From positions 37,512,501 through 37,576,500 of the forward strand of contig JAWZYU010000006.1 in the NCBI GenBank assembly GCA_038380435.1: a DNA stretch of 64,000 nt, in the 5' to 3' direction. The translations under genes and the position numbers were made by a program. Below, in pieces: positions 11,720 to 24,186 of this stretch. Under the pieces are notes generated by a model that did not search any database, was not told where the DNA came from, and saw only the letters and a program-made list of their open reading frames with translations. The stretch comes from Ryuthela nishihirai. Taxonomy: Eukaryota; Arthropoda; Arachnida; Araneae; Heptathelidae. Position 1 is the first letter of the stretch. Each line of letters opens with the position of its first letter.

Positions 11720-13465
11720 ATTTTTATGAGCATATTTTTTTATAATTTATAGAATACCTTTGTTTGAAATCGCTTTATATTTAGTGTTTTAGTTGTGGAC
11801 AATATCTCAGAATCGCGTGTCTTTGGCCTTATCTTGAATTCTGAAAAAACATGCACAAAATTATCCATTTCGTTTTTTCCCTGTTGAATTTTGTGTTTGC
11901 TACTGCCTTATTGTTTTATTTCAAAGTAGTTAGCTTCATCGTATATTTTCTGAGTACGTTTTTCTAATTCAACGTTTTTAAATAGAAATAAAAACACACG
12001 CATACACGCGCTCTTTATAAGTCTATTCAGAGTAACTGGTGCTCCTATTTTTTTCCTTGGTAGTTCCTCCCAGCGTCGACAGCATCTGCCTACCTCTTCG
12101 AATCTCTGTACGGTCCACTTCCTTTTCACAAGGTAGAGAGGATTGTTGGATGCAGCACATCTTCCGCTTCTTAAGCGGGCGCTGGTAATCCCTCGGTGCT
12201 GTTTGTCTTCCTCATCTTCCAAAGAGAACTAGCTCGCCGAGCAACGCGATTGTGTTGGTCCCGGTAAGATTGAATTAATTCCTCTTCAAAGAGCTCAATT
12301 TAAACACGAATAGTGGAAAACCTGGAGCTAATTTATATACAGTTTTCTTTCGGATATTTTTCCTTTTGAACAAACGCAGAGTTGAGAAGGAATTGCGTAG
12401 GAACACATATGAAAGAAATAAGATGTTCCACTTTTCTGATGTTTGTATTTTTTTTATCTTTTAGAATTTAATTTTTTTCTTTGCATTTTTCTTACCGTTG
12501 ATTAACGTTCACGAAAACTCAACTTTATACAACTACATTACTTTAATACTCATCTATGGAGTTTCGTATGGTTGAAAAGAAAAAAAGAATTTATACAAAA
12601 ATTCATAATTAGCTTAATTAAACAAAAAAATTATTATTCTTAATGAAGGAATCAATAAAGAGCAAGATAAAATTGTTTAATCAACGTAAGCAAAGAAAAT
12701 AAATATCGAAAATCTGAAGAATTGTGAAAAAATATGCACTTGCTCAGTTCCCAAAAGGTTCTTCCAACAGAGCTCACTATTTAAAAAGCACAGATAAAAA
12801 TTATAATATTTTATTAATAATTTTTTGAGGAGAATAAACACACAATGCACAACACTTTGTCAAATACGTTATCAATACAACAGTTTACAAAGAAATGAGA
12901 AACAATAAAAGCACAAAACTAAGCGGAACCATCAATATGTATATGTGAACAACCAAGGAGCTTTCAAGCTCTTCCTGGTTATAAAAAAATGATTAATTTT
13001 TGTTAAAGAAAATAAAGTAAATAAAAAAAAAAAGCATTAACTATTACGAGTGTTGTGGGTATGCAATTTTATCAAATATCAGTTCCAATATAAATGCTAT
13101 CAAAATATTATTTAATCACAGTAAACATACATTCAATGTTGTCTAACTTTGACAAATATGCATGCAAACATTTCTTAAAAGTTGCAAAAATTTTTTCCTT
13201 TCTTATTGTGTAATGCAGTGAATTAAAAAAATTTAGGCACAATAAAATGAAACTTTTTATTGAAAATTTCCATTTTCGTTTTTTCTATATAAAATTGTAA
13301 ACCCAAAACTCTGAAGTTCAAATTAGGATTTCTAATCGGAATTAAATCTTGACTTTTATACAAAAAGATAGTTGAAATATATATAAATGTATAATTTCCT
13401 TAGTGGCAATATATTGTGTTTGTTGTATAATATTGTGCTCCCAGCAAAATAATTATAATTAATTA
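11720..13465. other. unassigned AT-rich DNA
   Basis: A 104-codon minus-strand frame at 11908-12222 has no recognisable domain and no supporting context. I do not call it a gene. The rest is AT-rich with homopolymer runs and no detected element. Confidence 0.4.
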
Positions 13466-13469
13466 TAAT

Positions 13470-14756
13470 TAACATAACGATTTAAGTAGTAAATATTACA
13501 TAACGTTCTGTTTAGTTTTGAACAAAGTGAGTAAATATGTTTTTCCCATTTTAAATTAGATTCTATCATTAATTCTAAATTATTGTAGCTTTCTGTCACT
13601 TCGATAATATCACAGTTACAGCAGTTTGTATTTAATCAGTTTAATTCGTGAAGTTTGATGTTATTTCCAAATGTGTGTAATGAAGTTAATGTAAAATATA
13701 TGTACTTAATTTTTTTACATTTAATTCTAGTTCATTTTTAGTAAGCCATTTTTTAATAATTATTAAACTACTGTTAATATTTCCAAGTAATGCTTCATTA
13801 TCTTCTGTATCTAAAATTATAGATGTATCATTCGCAAAAGAAATAATTTTTCCGGCAATTTTTAATTTACAGATATCATATATATAAGAAAAAGTAAAGG
13901 ACCCAACACAGAACCCTGAGGGACTCCACTTACACTCAATAATGCTTTACTTTTAAAATTGTTAATAATCACAATTTTCTTCTATTCTCATTGAAACTTT
14001 TAAACCAATCATAGACTACACCACGAAAACCATAAAATTTCAGCTTGTGTAAAAGTATTTTATGATTAATAGAGAAATGCTTTTCTAATATCTAAAAAAA
14101 CCCCAATAATCTTTTTATTTTTATTAATGCTCTTATAAATCAATTCATTAAATATCATTAGTGCGTGAGACGTACTGCAATTTTCACGGAAACCAAACTG
14201 GTTTTTTGCAAAACACTCAATGCTAAAAAGAGTGGTTACTTATCCAAATAAGTAACCACTCTTTTTTAACAATTTTTTCAATGACTTTAGAGAAAATTGG
14301 TAAAATTGCAATAGGTCGATAATTATTATAATAATCTCTGTTTCTCTCCTTATAGATTGGTTTAATTATAGAAAATTTCAAATCGTCCATTGATATATAA
14401 ACAATATAAACTAATAAGTCTAATTTATGTCTTGCTATTATTTTTAGTATTTTTGCATTTAAAGTATCGTATCAACAGCTTTATTTTTATCTAAATTTGA
14501 AATTAAAATCAAGACTTCTCCTCCATCTGTTTCATAAAATACAAAGAACTCAAGACTGGTTGTTGATCAGATATGCTAAAATTTGATTCCGATTTCGGAG
14601 ATACAGATAAGCTTCGGTTACTGTTAACATTTGTAAAAAATTCGTTAATTTCATTCACTGCAAAATTAGTTTCTTTATGATTTGGAAAAATATTATGAGC
14701 AGTTGATGTACCTGTTATATCATTTACTAATTTCCACTGTCGTCATCGATCATTGT
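13470..14756 (-). pseudogene. non-LTR reverse transcriptase relic (CR1/Jockey-like)
   Basis: Translating the minus strand by eye gives reverse-transcriptase blocks in order: IKPIYKERNRDYYNNYRPIA, LPIFSKVIEKIV, NQFGFRENCSTSHAL, GVFLDIRKAF, GVPQGSVLGPLLFL, FANDTSII (family FADD) and, further on, ESNLKWEKHI. Stops and frame changes lie between blocks. FANDT replaces the catalytic FADDT. A 42-bp hairpin (14225-14266) interrupts it between the finger and palm motifs. The right end stops at the TA of a Tc1 terminus at 14757, so the transposon lies directly against it. It is inactive. The clade is inferred from motif style. Confidence 0.75.
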
Positions 14757-14758
14757 TA

Positions 14759-15345
14759 CAGTACTGTGCAAATTAGTTGGGACAATAGGAAAATGCAGTA
14801 ACACACACACAACTAAAATATTTATTTGTTTAATAGTGTATATAGTTAATAGTGAATGTGACCCCCCTTAGCTTTAATTACTTCTTTCACCTCTCAACCA
14901 TTGATGCCGCTAGTTTTCCACACATCTTCTTCACTTCAGGGTCGTGGTACCACACTTTCATGACACTTTCTATCATTTTGGTTTTCGTCGTGCAATCCAT
15001 CTTAGATATGCGCGCTTTAATAATGGCCCACAAACTTTCAATGGGGTTTAGATCGGGTGAATTTCCTGGCCACTCCAATACCTTTAAATGTTGCTTGGTA
15101 AAGAAGCTCTTAGCAAGCGTAGAATTGTGGTATGGAGCCAGATCTTGTTGAAATACCCCATCGCCGTTAGGAAACAGTTTCTGTAGTGTTGGGACCATTT
15201 TCGCCTCCACAACGCCTATGTACTTTTTGCTGTCTGTCATTCCTTCAATACGGTGAGGTGTCTGTGGCCCGGAAGCTGTGAAACACCCCCAAAACATGAT
15301 CTTGGGTGGGTGTTTGGGGGATTGCTTGATGTGGCCGGATCGAAT
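14759..15345 (-). pseudogene. Tc1-like transposon, 5'-truncated, transposase C-terminal half
   Basis: The minus-strand frame at 14887-15297 (136 codons, extending to about 15340) matches a Tc1-family DDE transposase from SPKHPPKIMFWGCF onward. FQQDLAPYHNS carries the second catalytic Asp and WPGNSPDLNPIESLW the third, Glu. The N-terminal DNA-binding domain and first Asp are missing. The 3' terminus at 14759 reads CAGTACTGTGCAAATTAGTT after a TA, as expected for a Tc1 end. The other end is replaced by satellite at ~15350. Not autonomous. Confidence 0.9.
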
Positions 15346-15349
15346 ACGA

Positions 15350-16440
15350 CATAAATTTTGAATTATTACTCAGTTATTATACTACATTAATTTTGAAATA
15401 TTACACAGTTATTACATTGCATTGATTATTGACTATTACTTACTTTTATATTACATTAATCATGAATTATTACTCAGTTATTACACTACATTAATTGCGA
15501 ATTATTCTTTCCATTATACTATATTAATTTTGAATCTTTATTCAGTTATTACACTACATTAAGTATGAAATATTACTTCCTATTATACAACATTAGTTTT
15601 GAATTATTACTCAGTTATTATTCTACGTTAATAATAGATTATTACTCTCTATTTTATTATATTAATTTTGAATTATTACTCACTTATTACACTACATTAA
15701 TTATGGATTCTCTCCTTATTACACTACATTAATTGTGAGTTATTACTCAGTTTTTATACTGCATTAATTATCGAATATTACTCCCTATTAGATGCAAAGC
15801 GTGAGAGGAAGCAATTAGGATATTGAGACTGATTAATGATTCTTACGGTTCATTGATTTACCAAATTAACAAATACTTGTCAATAAGCCAATAGTGTCAT
15901 TGATCAGAAATTGCATTATAGATCATTCGTTGACTGAAAAGCGACTTTTAGCTTCGTCAGCCAATGATCTACAGGAATCGTCGTTTCGTCAACTGCGCAG
16001 TCTCATTGTCTCAATTGCTTCCACTACGCTTTGCAGCTGATCCTTATTATAATGTATTAATTTTGAATGATTATCCAGTTATTACACTACATTAAGTATG
16101 GATTATTACTCCAAATTCTGTTACATTAATTTTGAATTATTACTCATTCATTACACTACATTAAAATGTATATTTGCTCCTTATTATACTACATTAATTA
16201 TGAATTATTAATTCCTGATTTACTACGTTATTTTTCGGTTATTACACTTCATTAATTTTGAATTATTAGCCAGTTATTAGATTTAATTAAATATGGATTA
16301 TTACTCTATGCTACACAAATTTTGAATTATTACTAAGTTATTACACTGCATTAATTTTGGATTATTTCTAATTTATTATACAGTATTAAATACGGATTAT
16401 TACTCAATTATTACACTACATTACTTTAATATTATGTATA
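15350..16440 (+). repeat. AT-rich satellite, ~35-bp unit
   Basis: Degenerate tandem copies of a unit with ATTATTACTCAGTTATTACA and CTACATTAATTTTGA. About 24 units, strongly diverged, interrupted by the MITE at 15794-16034. Confidence 0.9.
15794..16034. mobile_element. MITE with ~38-bp terminal inverted repeats
   Basis: The left end GCAAAGCGTGAGAGGAAGCA... and the reverse complement of the right end GCAAAGCGTAGTGGAAGCA... match over about 38 bp with small differences, both reaching GAGACTG. The 241-bp interior is non-coding and clearly unlike the host satellite. No certain target duplication could be defined. Confidence 0.75.
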
Positions 16441-16469
16441 GCAAATTTATGTGGTTTACATTCTGATAT

Positions 16470-17046
16470 TGTTGTGAATTTAAATGAATAAGCACTGAGC
16501 GTGAGTATAATTAAGTATATTTTTAGAATATAAATTACAAATTATTATAATTGTGTGGATGAAATAACTTATTAACAAACTAACTACTATCGTGCATAAG
16601 TTAATAACCTTTTTCTACAGAACAGTTAAGACCGACTCTGTCTGCTGAACCGAATTATTACCTCTTCATTTTGATTGCCAAGTCTCTTGAATTTCTTCAT
16701 TTCAGACGTAAAGAATCCTTTTTTTGCGCTAACTCATTAGATTTATTATATTAGTAAAAAATAATAATCAGGCGCGCACACACCATATAAAAATATGTCT
16801 TGTTTTTGACTTATCACGCACTGATTCAGGTAATCTATACCTCCTTTTTAGATCTATACCTCCTTTTTAGATCTAAACCTCCTTTTTAGATCTCTTCAAT
16901 TCCAGCACTGAAATTCTATTATTCTCTTTTTCAGGTCGGTTCTACATTCAAATTCGTTTGTTGTATAAATCTCACGCACAAGTATATGCGAGCGTTCATG
17001 TCACGTTTTTCATGAAGTCACTGCAGCACGTTCATCTGTCGTAACA
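16470..17046 (-). mobile_element. 3' LTR of decayed gypsy element
   Basis: Begins TGTTGTGAAT... and ends ...CTGTCGTAACA on the plus strand, 577 bp. It shares the terminal blocks CACTGAGCGTGAGTAT and CTGTCGTAACA with the young LTRs at 36113 and 39661. A 20-bp unit with CCTCCTTTTTAGATCTA is triplicated inside at ~16837-16893. The internal side at 17047 is a polypurine tract. Confidence 0.88.
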
Positions 17047-17066
17047 CTGCCCCCCCCCCTCCTTAG
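17047..17066 (-). other. polypurine tract of gypsy element
   Basis: On the minus strand a purine run GAGGGGGGGGGG directly precedes CAG and then the LTR start TGTTACGACAG. This is the plus-strand primer site for reverse transcription. The same layout occurs at 36757. Confidence 0.8.
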
Positions 17067-18318
17067 GTCTTGTTCGTCCCGAACAATTCTGGATTCCGAA
17101 GATTCTTCAGTTCTTCGATGAAATGGAGCCAAGCAATCTACGTGAACCACCTTGCACTTTGTAGTTGGACGTTGACGAATGCGATATACCACGTCGTTAA
17201 TCCTGTTAACTATCGTATATGGACCTTCCCAAGGTTTCTGAAGTTTTGGAGAAAGCCTCTTCTATGTGGATTGTATAGCCAGACAAGATCTCCTTGATTG
17301 AAAACAGTTCCATTTATTTTACTGTCGTATCTCGTTTTGGTTGTCTCGTTTGCTAAGTTGATGTTATGTCTAACGGAGAGATTGATTTCTTCTAGTCGTT
17401 GTTGTATTCTTGTATGTATTGTGGAGGATACAGGTATTGCTTTGGGCCGACCCCGAAGCAATGCCTTTTAATGTAGTGTAATAACTGGATAATCATTGCT
17501 TCGGGCCGATCATATAAAAGGTCATAGGGAAGACGTAACTCTCTTCCAAAGAGCATCATGGAAGGTGTCTGTACAGTAGTCTTGTGCATTGCTGTTCTGT
17601 ATACCAACAAAAGGAGTGGTATATGGTGATCCCAGTCACGTTGATGGTCGTCGACAAACTAATATGTTGTGCAATTGTCCTATTATTCCTCTCAACCATA
17701 TCATCCAACTGAGGGTGAAGAGAAGTTGTTCTTGTTTTCTGAATACCTAAGAGTTGACAGATGCCTTTAAACACATTGGATTAAAAATTCCGTCCTTGGT
17801 CTGAGTGGAGTTGTAAAGATACTCCATACCTACTAATCAAGTTATTTACTATTATCTCTGCAACTGTTGTTGCCTCCTGGTCTTGGATGGGATAGACTTC
17901 AAGACACTTCGTGAAATAATCTATTACCACTAATAAATAATGATTTCCATCATCAGTTCTACGAAACGAAATCATTACATCAATGGCTATTCTCTCAAAA
18001 TGAGCACCAACATTATATGTCTGCAGCTTACCCTAACTCCTAGTCTTAGGGTCTTTGCTGCACAACCTCACATTGCCTACACCATCTTTGAACGTCTGCC
18101 CTACTTTTCAGTCAATGAAATCGTTCCCTGGTTTTACCCAATGTCTTATTAATATTGAAGTGTCCTCCAGTGGCATTATCATGCACATCTTTCATCACTA
18201 GTTCCCCTCGGAAGCAAAGAAGGATTATCTGCCAACGGATCCGCCGTCCAGTGGGATTCTCCCATTTTCTGTATAATATACACCGTCCTTCACTTCTAAG
18301 GAGTCCCACTGTGCCCAA
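17047..18318 (-). pseudogene. Ty3/gypsy integrase, broken
   Basis: Several short minus-strand frames together cover an integrase. 18112-18318 has the start of the zinc-binding domain (VHDNATGGHF). 17781-17975 has the catalytic core with VVIDYFTKCLEVYP (first Asp) and LHSDQGRNF (second Asp). 17556-17774 carries TTSLHPQLDDMVERNNRT, the region of the catalytic Glu. 17392-17610 reads YRTAMHKTTVQTPSMMLFGREL and 17210-17461 GDLVWLYNP. The last piece, 17010-17192, contains KCKVVHVDCLAPFHRRTEE and runs into the LTR. Frameshifts separate the pieces, so it is inactive. Confidence 0.9.
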
Positions 18319-18690
18319 TAACTTTTAGTAGTTGGACTATACCTCGAGATGTGTTCCCAATTTGATCTTACATCATATTTTTCAATCAAATCCATTATTG
18401 GTCATATCTTCATCGTCTAGTTGGGCCTTTCTAATTTCTATTGGACTCCAGATGTTAGGAGTATCACTGTTTGCTTGTGTCGATGTTATTTGTCTTATGG
18501 GCATAACCTACTCAGTTACAAATTTCAACTCTGCATTACAGCAATGTTTACGGTTTTCAATTCATGGAAGTCTGGAAAGGGCATCTGCATTCTTAGGGAT
18601 TTTACCATTTCGATGCTCGATGGAAAAATTGTATTCTTGTAACCGTTTATCCACTAGCGATTTGTCCTTCAGGTTTTTAAAGTTCAGTAA

Positions 18691-20286
18691 TCATCTAAGT
18701 GCATCATGATCAGTGCGTATAAGTAATTTTTGGCCATAGAGATAATGATGAAAATATTCTATTGCTCTTACTATTGATAACATTTCTATTCGTGTAACAC
18801 AATAATTTCTTTCTGGTTTGGATAGTTTTACTAAAATATGAAATAACGTTTTCTTGTCCGTCTTGTTGTTGTGAAAGTACAGCACCAACTCCTGTGTTAC
18901 TTGCGTCAGTATCTATTATGAATTATTTTCTAGTTTGTTGATATGCTAACACTGGTGCTGTGGAAAGAGCTTGTTTCAGCTGTTGGAAGGCTACATCACA
19001 TTCGGTGGTCCACATAAACTGCTGGCCCTCCTCTGTCAGACGACGTAATGGCCTTGCGATGTTAAAGAAACCCTTGACAAATCTTCTACAGTAGGTGCAA
19101 AGTTCAATAAAAGTACGAGGTTGATGAACATCTTGTGGTGGAGACCAATCTCTTACAGCTTCTATTTTACTAGGATCAGTCTTAATCCCTGATGTAGTGT
19201 TCACATGATCAAGGGAATGAACTTGCTGGAACAATTTACACTTAGTCGGTCCTACTTTTAGCTTGGCTGCCCTACGTTTTTCAAACATTTGACGAAGATT
19301 TCTAAATGTTTTTCAAAAGTTCTTCCAAGAACGATGATGTCGTCCAAGTAAACCAGGCAGACCTTCCATGACAAGAGCATCGACTCCATTAGTTGTTCAA
19401 ACGTTGCAGGTGCATTGCAAAGTCCAAATGGTATCACTTTAAACTGCCAAAGTCCATTTCCTGAAGTGAAAGCTGTTTTCTCCTGGTCTTCAGGATGTAT
19501 ACCAACTTGCCAATAGCCTCTTTTCAAGTCTAATGTCGAGAGCCATTCTGACCCAGATGGAGTGTCCAGCTAAATGGAGTTTCCTAAAAATTATTTATAG
19601 TCGCTAAATGGAGTTTCCTAAAAATTAGTTATACGCACTGATCATGCTGCAATTAGATCATCAATCTTGGATAAAGGAAAACAGTCTTTCTTTGTTATAT
19701 CATTTAATCTGCGATAATCCACACAAAATCGGGTAGAGCCATCATTTTTCTTGACAAGAACCGCTGGTGATGTCCAGGGACTCTGTGATGGTTCTATAAT
19801 GTCTTCAGAATCCCTGTCCCTTATGAGTTGCTCTGTTTCCTCTCGTTTTGCCAATGGAAGCTTTCTTGCCGGTAGCTCTACAGGAGGAGAATCACCAGTG
19901 TTGATCTTACGTTCTATCAGGTTAGTTCGTCCATAATCATTTGATGTAGCAGAAAAAATGTCGGAAAACTCTTTTAGTAGGTTCTCTGGCTTAGCAGCTT
20001 GGTCTTCAGTTAATATTCTTCTTGTTTCTTTCCATAAGTCAGTAAGATGAGATGGAATGTCTGTATGATGTTGGTTTGAGTCAGTAACTTCTATTGTGTT
20101 TACACTTGTTACCCATGTAACAGGTTCACCTATTGCTAATTCTTCACCCTTTTTCAATATTCTATTGGATTTGTTACAGTTCATCACTCTGATAGGAATC
20201 TGTTCTTTATCTATATTGACTACAGTTCTTGCAACCAGGATACCATGAGCCAAAGCTCCTTTACCAGGGGCATCAGAGAACGGCAT
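18691..20286 (-). pseudogene. Ty3/gypsy reverse transcriptase and RNase H, broken
   Basis: 19642-20286 holds the linker and the start of reverse transcriptase: SPAVLVKKNDGSTRFCVDYR and RLNDITKKDCFPLSKIDDL. 19258-19527 gives KVIPFGLCNAPATFEQLM and the catalytic YLDDIIVLG. 18923-19288 covers the thumb and connection. 18691-18888 holds RNase H-like NYCVTRIEMLSIVRAIEYF and IRTDHDALR. Between 19527 and 19642 a short piece with GCTAAATGGAGTTTCC is tandemly duplicated, disrupting the domain. Gene order PR-RT-RH-IN is that of Ty3/gypsy elements. Confidence 0.92.
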
Positions 20287-20358
20287 TCGTAATGCTCCAG
20301 AAGTCTCTGCCCGATTTCCACGGACTATAACTTCACTTTGTGCTGGGATTTCTGTGTC

Positions 20359-20721
20359 TTACATTACTAATATTGTAGCCACGCTTGATAAAGATTCAGA
20401 TGTTCGACCAAGCAGAGGGATCTCTTCTGTCTTATAGATGATTAGGCTGTCACTGGGTCTTATGCTGAAGCCATATTTCGTAAGGAAATCAAGGCCTAAT
20501 ATGCATTTATCGTAGATGTCAGCGATGTAAAAAGGATGGCGTACCAGACAGCTACCAACTCGGATGTTAAGTTCTATCTTTCCATGTACTTTAACACGAT
20601 CTCCAGTGGCTGTCTGTAGGGTTATATTAGAATGTATAGTATTCCAATTTGGATGAGGTATTAGTTTCTTTATTTTATTTGTTCTGAGCAAAGTTACATT
20701 TTCACCAGTGTCTACTATCAC
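20359..20721 (-). pseudogene. gypsy aspartic protease
   Basis: The 120-codon frame starts at the active-site motif VDTGENVTLL (usual form DTGA) and contains CILGLDFLTKYG, the ILG motif that closes retroviral-type proteases. It would process Gag-Pol. Its upstream part is out of frame with the zinc-knuckle piece. Confidence 0.85.
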
Positions 20722-21292
20722 ACGGCAAGTATTCCATTTATGGTTCCATCAGCTACTAATCCGTTATCTTCACCATGTAGTGCGTGGGCGACTTCCCCTG
20801 GGGCCAACCAATGAGCAGCCAGCCTTTGCCTTTCACGTTTCTTCTGCTGGTTCTGTTGTCTGTTAGACGTGCTTGAACTTTGTACCCACCACTTTTTGCA
20901 GTTGGCTCGAATGCGTCTAGTCGTACCACAATTCCAACACTGTATGCTTATAGAAGTTCTTGGAGAGGAACCTTTAATGTCTTTCAAAACGGATAATATA
21001 GCTTGGTTAATTCTTTCATTTCACTATCCTTTTCTACAATTTCTTCTGCATTCACAAATCTCACTGTACGTTAGTTCGCTCGGGAGGAAAGCCTGGAGCA
21101 CTCGTATTTCATAGCATGTACCACAGCTGACTTTATTGTTTCACCTTCCAACATCTTCAGAGATTGTTGAGTCTCAGGGTCAGCAAGAGCATCAATAAAT
21201 TGTAATTGAGCTAAGTTATGTTGGATTTCTGGTGGACAGTTACTATAAGCCAATCTAGCTAGACGTTCAATATCATTAACAAGTACTTGCAA
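20718..21292 (-). pseudogene. gypsy Gag-like fragments with zinc knuckle
   Basis: 21071-21292 reads RLARLAYSNCPPEIQHNLAQ, typical of the C-terminal part of a gypsy Gag. 20718-20987 contains CWNCGTTRRIRANC, a CCHC knuckle whose His has become Arg. The N-terminal Gag and 5' LTR of this element are not found between 21300 and 21900. Confidence 0.75.
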
Positions 21293-21309
21293 AGTTTCGC
21301 CACTCTATA

Positions 21310-21900
21310 TTGAGTCATATAGTATTATTTTAAATAACTATCACCAAACCTGAGTTCTAATGCAGAAACCAGACTTGATAATCAAATCGATTTTCTTCTG
21401 GATCTTTTTCCAATAGAATAAAACATTTCGCACGCATTATCAGTAATGGAATAATACGGATGTATATCATATATCTATGCTGAGAATGTCTAGAAACTTA
21501 CTTCTTCTTTCTGCGCAAAATTTCCGCCATTACAGTTATACAACTTTTGCATTATTTCATACCACATCCTACTTTTCCCGAATTAATTTGTTCAATCTGA
21601 TAACTATGGGCACGAGAAACGAAAGAAAAAAATACTTAATCATAAATATATTACGTGTTCTGATGTAGTAAATTTCTGGATAAAATATTTATTATTATTG
21701 AAATAAAGTTTTACATTTAGTGTTTCCATGTGGAGGAATGGGAAATATAATTTGTGGGTGTTAAATCGATGAAAGCTAATTTTTCGGATTTTTTTAAGTG
21801 CATAATGTTTGATTAAGATGGAAAGTTGAATTCGACAGTTTTCCGTTTTTTCTCGCCGTAAAAGAAAATGCCTTTCATTGGCTATCTGTTTCGCAACCGT
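21310..21900. other. unassigned AT-rich DNA
   Basis: No recognisable end of the gypsy element, and no gene. Confidence 0.4.
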
Positions 21901-21904
21901 TTTT

Positions 21905-22478
21905 CATTTAAATCAAAATTTATTTCCATTTATTTGGCTTTAGATTCGCAGCCGTTTTGCACCTGGGATCAAAATTTATATCTATTTCAGTTGCATTTAT
22001 TTTCGCAGTTGTTTTGTATCTGACATCAAAATTTATTTCCGTTTCTTTGGAAGTTAATTTATCAACCGTTTTGCATCTAGGATCAAAATTTATTTCTATT
22101 TTTGTAGCTTTAATTATGCAGTCGACTTGCATTTGGGATCAAAGTTTATTTCCATTTCTGTAGCTCTCAGTTTCGCATCGACTTATATCTAGGATCAAAA
22201 TTTATTTTCATTTCTTTGGTTTTTACTTTCGAAACCGTTTTGCCTCTGGGTTCAAAATTTATTTCCATTTCTGTAGCTTTTAGTTTTGCAACCGTTTTGC
22301 ATATTGAATCAAAATTTATTTCTATTTCTCACATTTAATTTCTCAAACGTTGTGCATTTGGGTTTCAAAATTTATTTCCATTTTTCGGAATTTAGTTTCG
22401 CAATAGTTTTGCACCTGGGATCAAAATTTATTTCCATTTCTTTGACATTTTGCATCTAGGATCAATATTTATTTCGTT
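21905..22478 (+). repeat. ~57-bp minisatellite, about 10 copies
   Basis: Repeated blocks CAACCGTTTTGCATCTGGGA then TCAAAATTTATTTCCATTTC, with a variable T-rich linker. Units vary in length. Open frames on both strands across it are incidental. Confidence 0.85.
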
Positions 22479-22479
22479 T

Positions 22480-23850
22480 TAGCGACCACGGTGAAGAATT
22501 GTTTTCGCAATCCACGTAACACCTTTTTTTCGGGGAAGAGGGAGGATTATTCCAGATATCAAAAGCTTCAGATAATTATCTTTCGCATCTCTGATTTGTT
22601 TCGTCTTTAAGCTCCAACGATCTCAAGGGTTCAAAAGTTCTTTCTTTCTGCTCTGCCGCCATCGCATGTTTTGCGTCAGCTCTAATGGGTCAAGACAGCG
22701 ACTCTCTGATGAAATAACGACTGCACTTACCGCATCCAACATCACCGTGAGAGGTTCAAGAAGATGAGGACATCAAACGAAAAGAAGATCGGGAGCAGAA
22801 AAAGAAAAAGGAAGATTACTGAGGATCAGATGAAAGGAGACTTCATTTTCCTCTCTGAACTTCTAAAATATTTAAGATGGGCACTTTTCTTCATTTGAGA
22901 CGATCATCTTCTTCTAATTCCAGAAATAAAAATAATGAAAGACTAAATATTTGGTCTTTTTTTACTCTGAAAGATGAAAAAAGAATTCGAATTTATATTT
23001 AACCAATAAACAGAGAAATTTCAGAAAACTATAAAAGTTTCTAATGTTTCCCTTTCCTTTCTCAACTTTTAAAATATTTAAGAAGAGAACTATTCGCCAT
23101 TTAAGAAGAGAACTATTCGCTATTTGAGACAGATCATCTTCTAATTCCAGAAATGAGAATGATGAAGAACTAAATATTTGGTCCTTTTCTTTAAAAGAAA
23201 AAAGAAAAGACGAATTTATATTTAATCAATAGGCAAAATAGTGATGTGGTTGGGAAACGCAACTCTTTAATTTTAAGAGATAATCGAAAAATACTTTATT
23301 TTTTGTATTTTTATTAATGCAATATTATAATTCGCATTTTGTTTTAAAAATCCTTAAGTAGTTTCAATTTACATTGTTACAGCTCACTAAATAGAGAAAT
23401 GGCAAAACGTTTAACGAATTTTGCAAGTGATTTGTTCACGGTAGATATTTGAAATTTCGGTGGAAGAGCATCAAGACACATTCCACTGACAGGAAAAATC
23501 TGTCCCTTTTCTCATAAGAGTCTGAGAAAAGCAACTTTTCAAATTGATAGATGGAAGACAAATATTCTTTATGTTGTATAAGTACTAATAATATTCGCAT
23601 CTTCCCTATCATCCATTATCTCGAATTAAACTTCTTACGGAACGAACGAATAGGCAAACCAAAAAACTCCATTCTCTTTGAAAACGAGATTCCCATATGC
23701 ACCAGAAGCGGTAGGCGTTATTCTAGTTTCCCTATACGATAAAAAGACCAAATTTTTATATTAAAAAAAAAAAGCAGCAAAGTTTAAAATAATTCCAAAA
23801 AAATGCTAAAAAGTTCTAATACTTCACTTTGTTTTCCTCAACTTCCAAAA
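22480..23850 (+). repeat. diverged local repeats
   Basis: Similar paragraphs recur at ~22850, ~23070 and ~23838: AAAATATTTAAGA(A/T)G followed by CTTCATTTGAGAC-like and TCTAATTCCAGAAAT blocks. The third copy is interrupted by the MITE at 23853-24186. No gene recognised. Confidence 0.6.
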
Positions 23851-23852
23851 TA

Positions 23853-24186
23853 CAGTGGACCCCCGATATAACGCGCATGTCGGGCGGGAAACAACACCCG
23901 CGTTATAAGGTGAACCGCGTTATACCGAGCGGCGCGGTGGCGACACAAAAAATTTCACACTGTAAGCTTTTCTTTTACTCATCATGCATACAATAATTAA
24001 ACACTATTCAAAATACATGCAGGAACTCAATACATACACAATTACTCAATACGCAGTAACAATAAAATGCGATACTCACTAACGCCGCACGGACCTGTAT
24101 AAACATGTTTGAACTTATCGCGAACATCGCCCGCGCTATAACCGAGTGCGCGGTATAGCGAGCAGCGCTATAACGAAGGTCCACTG
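23853..24186. mobile_element. Tigger/pogo-like MITE, 334 bp
   Basis: The ends are CAGTGGACCCCCGATATAAC and, inverted, CAGTGGACCTTCGTTATAGC, with TA duplications at 23851-23852 and 24187-24188. The interior is unusually CpG-rich (CCGCGTTATA, GCGCGGT) and non-coding. TA target and CAGTGGACC...ATAACG ends fit the pogo/Tigger branch of Tc1/mariner. Paralogous local repeats show the unoccupied site AAAATATTTAAGA. Confidence 0.88.

Noticed and set aside
11908..12222. 104-codon minus-strand frame
   Set aside because: No recognisable domain, neighbour or splice context; cannot be supported as a gene.
16470..21300. Envelope gene in the gypsy element
   Set aside because: The space between integrase and 3' LTR is fully used by the integrase C-terminus; no env-like frame is present.
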